From contig CALDQF010000045.1 in assembly GCA_937911845.1 (NCBI GenBank), positions 1 through 7,739 on the forward strand: DNA of 7,739 nucleotides, read 5' to 3'. Shown here piece after piece: positions 6,445-7,739 of this stretch; within the stretch, counting starts at the first letter, position 1; each line of letters starts with the position of its first letter. Source of the stretch: an uncultured Phycisphaera sp. GTDB lineage: Bacteria; Planctomycetota; Phycisphaerae; Phycisphaerales; SM1A02. Below the pieces are notes generated by a model. The model saw only the letters and a program-made list of their open reading frames with translations, had not been told where the DNA came from and made no database searches. The position numbers and the translations under genes were made by a program.

Positions 6445-7303
6445 ATCTTTTGATTTGCTCGACCGCGAACCAATTTCCTTTGGGGGCAATCCTGCTTTTT
6501 TTTGCAGTCATGATGTGCTGGTGACGGGTGCCGCGGGCACCATCGGCAGCGCTTTGGTCCGGACTTTGCGCACTGCAGGAGTGTCCGTGTGCGGTGTGGA
6601 TCGTCGCTCGGCTGCTGAAGTGGACTTGCAGGGAGACTTATGCGATGCAGCATTCCTCAGGGCCGTGCTCGCCGGACACTCGGTCATTTTTCATGCGGCC
6701 GCCTTGAAGCATGTGGACCGGGCCGAGTTGGATCCGGATCTGGCTTGGAGAATCAATCGAGATGTGGTCCGTGAGATTTGTCATGCGCGCCAACCCGGCA
6801 GCCGGTTGCTCTTTGTCTCCACCGACAAGGCGGCGTTTCCACTTGGTGTCTTGGGGCAAAGCAAGCGGGAAGCAGAGGGCATCGTGCAAAGCAACGGGGA
6901 ACAAGGGCCCGCCTTGGTGGTTCGGTTCCCGAACATTCTGGGATCATCGGATTCGGTGCTTCCGATTTGGGCCAATCAGATGTCATCGGACCAACCCCTC
7001 ACGTTGACGGACCCGGAAGCCACCCGTTGGTTCTTGACGGAGTCTGAAGCCATCGATTTGCTGTTGGCCGTGTGCGCCCGTGGCGAGTCCGGAGGCATTC
7101 ATGTTCCCCGGTTGGGGGATCCAGTGTCAATGACCGCGCTGTTGCAACGATTTTTGACCAGCCATCAACGGCCAGATCACCCGGTTGAGGTCATTGGATT
7201 GCGTCCGGGCGAGAAGCAGCACGAGGTCCTCTTTGAGCATCCTCCGGGCTGTCCCAGCGAGATTTCTGGGGTTGGTCTGGACCGAGTGGATGCCGAGGCA
7301 TGA
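6437..7303 (+). CDS. CapD/FlaA1/WbpM-like nucleotide-sugar dehydratase or epimerase, soluble short form
   Basis: 288 residues from the GTG at 6437, overlapping the dehydrogenase by 8 bases. Motifs of the polysaccharide-biosynthesis SDR family: VLVTGAAGTIGSALVR (27-42), FHAAALKHVD (85-94), STDKA (128-132), VRFPNILGSSDSVLP (162-176), LTLTDPEATRWFLTESEAIDLL (188-209) and GLRPGEKQHEVLF (254-266). Catalytic D130 and K131 are kept. The position that is Tyr in FlaA1/PseB and Met in WbpM-type enzymes is L139 (GVLGQSK), with K143 following. Residues 5-14 (FDLLDREPIS) resemble the linker between the membrane domain and the catalytic domain of long CapD/WbpM proteins, yet there is no membrane domain. 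The stretch between beta-2 (VCGVDRR) and beta-3 is also shorter than usual, and the C-terminus ends soon after the RPGEK motif. Relatives make 4-keto-6-deoxy UDP-HexNAc or epimerise it. The reaction here is uncertain, and reduced or altered activity is possible. Confidence 0.85.
   Translation: MPESFDLLDREPISFGGNPAFFCSHDVLVTGAAGTIGSALVRTLRTAGVSVCGVDRRSAAEVDLQGDLCDAAFLRAVLAGHSVIFHAAALKHVDRAELDPDLAWRINRDVVREICHARQPGSRLLFVSTDKAAFPLGVLGQSKREAEGIVQSNGEQGPALVVRFPNILGSSDSVLPIWANQMSSDQPLTLTDPEATRWFLTESEAIDLLLAVCARGESGGIHVPRLGDPVSMTALLQRFLTSHQRPDHPVEVIGLRPGEKQHEVLFEHPPGCPSEISGVGLDRVDAEA
6496..6503 (+). repeat. T8 homopolymer inside the CapD-like gene
   Basis: Eight consecutive T near the 5' end of the gene, encoding A-F-F (residues 20-22) just before the Rossmann motif. 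The short arms CTGC and GCAG flank the run. Motifs on both sides (the linker before, VLVTGAAG after) are in the same frame, so the gene is intact as sequenced. One base gained or lost would disrupt it. Confidence 0.9.
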
Positions 7304-7739
7304 CACTGCACGCAAGAGCAGCGGTGGTGTTTCTCGCGGCTTTGCCCATCAGCACCGCGTTTGCCAACGTCATGCTGTTGGTCTTGGCGCTGACCGCATT
7401 GCTTCAAGGGAAGTCAATGCGGCACGTGATCGTGAAGCGTTTGCAGACCAAATTTGCATTGGTGGCGATGGTCTTTGTCGCTTGGAATGCTTTGTCGCTG
7501 ATGTGGAGCCAAGATGTTCTGGGTGGGATCGAGGGCCTCAAAGCTCAACGCTTGCTCCTGCTCCCTCTCTTTTGGCCAGCCGGAGGCTCTACGAACTGGC
7601 GGTTTGGATTGCTTCTGGGAACAGCCTTGGCGGGAGTGGCAAGCTTGCTTGCGGTTGTTGGTCTGGTGCTTCCTGGCGTTGAGGTCTTTGACGATCGAGT
7701 GGTGCCTTTTCAACACCCAATTGTGCTTGGTGTGCTTTG
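7300..7739 (+). CDS. O-antigen ligase/polymerase-like integral membrane protein (3' truncated by window edge)
   Basis: An open frame from the ATG at 7300, overlapping the previous stop as ATGA, runs without a stop to the last base: 146 complete codons. The product is strongly hydrophobic. Likely membrane segments are around residues 7-36 (AVVFLAALPISTAFANVMLL onward, probably two passes), 47-67 (KFALVAMVFVAWNALSLMW) and 105-125 (GLLLGTALAGVASLLAVVG). LPISTA, ALSLMWSQD followed by LKAQRLLLLPLF, and FQHPIVLG near the end fit the N-terminal part of Wzy/WaaL-type O-antigen polymerases and ligases. These act in the inner membrane, joining lipid-linked glycans on the periplasmic side. No strong Shine-Dalgarno is seen (GAGG is only one base from the ATG), so coupling to the upstream gene is likely. 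Polymerase and ligase cannot be told apart without the missing large periplasmic loop. Confidence 0.78.
   Translation, partial: MTLHARAAVVFLAALPISTAFANVMLLVLALTALLQGKSMRHVIVKRLQTKFALVAMVFVAWNALSLMWSQDVLGGIEGLKAQRLLLLPLFWPAGGSTNWRFGLLLGTALAGVASLLAVVGLVLPGVEVFDDRVVPFQHPIVLGVL

Noticed and set aside
7185..7682. Plus-strand open frame of 165 codons near the right edge
   Set aside because: It conflicts with the CapD-like C-terminus (RPGEK motif) and with the hydrophobic frame from 7300 that matches an O-antigen ligase. It has no motifs of its own.
1..7739. CRISPR array, transposase, integrase, toxin-antitoxin, tRNA or phage genes
   Set aside because: No spaced repeats, recombinase motifs, terminal inverted repeats, tRNA-like folds or phage-type proteins were found on either strand.

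Overview
This 7.7 kb window (moderately high GC) is almost entirely protein-coding. It reads as a chromosomal piece from a Gram-negative-type bacterium. The organism cannot be fixed from the sequence alone. A member of the Planctomycetota (possibly Phycisphaerae-like) is my best guess, based on paired imidazolonepropionase-like amidohydrolases, a Tat-exported xylose-isomerase-like TIM barrel and an ApbE lipoprotein. That is inference from family distribution, not proof. There are no RNA genes, transposons, integrases, CRISPR arrays or other signs of recent mobility, and no gene-free stretch longer than about 30 bases.

Layout. (1) 1-2237, plus strand: two overlapping amidohydrolase genes. The first is cut by the left window edge and keeps the metal-ligand residues visible here. 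The second has a secretion signal but has lost the HxH motif and the catalytic Asp of its family. (2) 2238-4175, minus strand: a lipoprotein ApbE (FAD:protein FMN transferase) followed 9 bases later by a UDP-glucuronate 4-epimerase-type SDR. This pair converges on the amidohydrolases with zero intergenic bases, and the two stop codons sit side by side as TGATCA. (3) 4205-7739, plus strand: a tightly overlapping run of four genes: a Tat-signal TIM-barrel sugar isomerase/epimerase-like protein, a WbpA-type UDP-GlcNAc 6-dehydrogenase, a soluble CapD/FlaA1/WbpM-like nucleotide-sugar SDR, and the start of an O-antigen ligase/polymerase-like membrane protein cut by the right edge. Overlaps are 4, 8 and 4 bases, which points to one transcript with translational coupling.

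How it works together. The right half, with the epimerase at 2238-3245, looks like part of a surface-polysaccharide locus. It has enzymes making uronic acid forms of UDP-sugars, a dehydratase/epimerase-like SDR acting on UDP-HexNAc-type substrates, and a membrane polymerase or ligase. The amidohydrolase pair and ApbE do not obviously belong to that pathway.

Nothing here is convincingly a new defence or mobile system. The items most worth a second look are the metal-site-degenerate second amidohydrolase, the membrane-domain-less CapD-like SDR that still carries the linker of the long form, a perfect 11-bp inverted repeat in the divergent control region, and an exported TIM barrel translationally coupled to a cytoplasmic nucleotide-sugar dehydrogenase.
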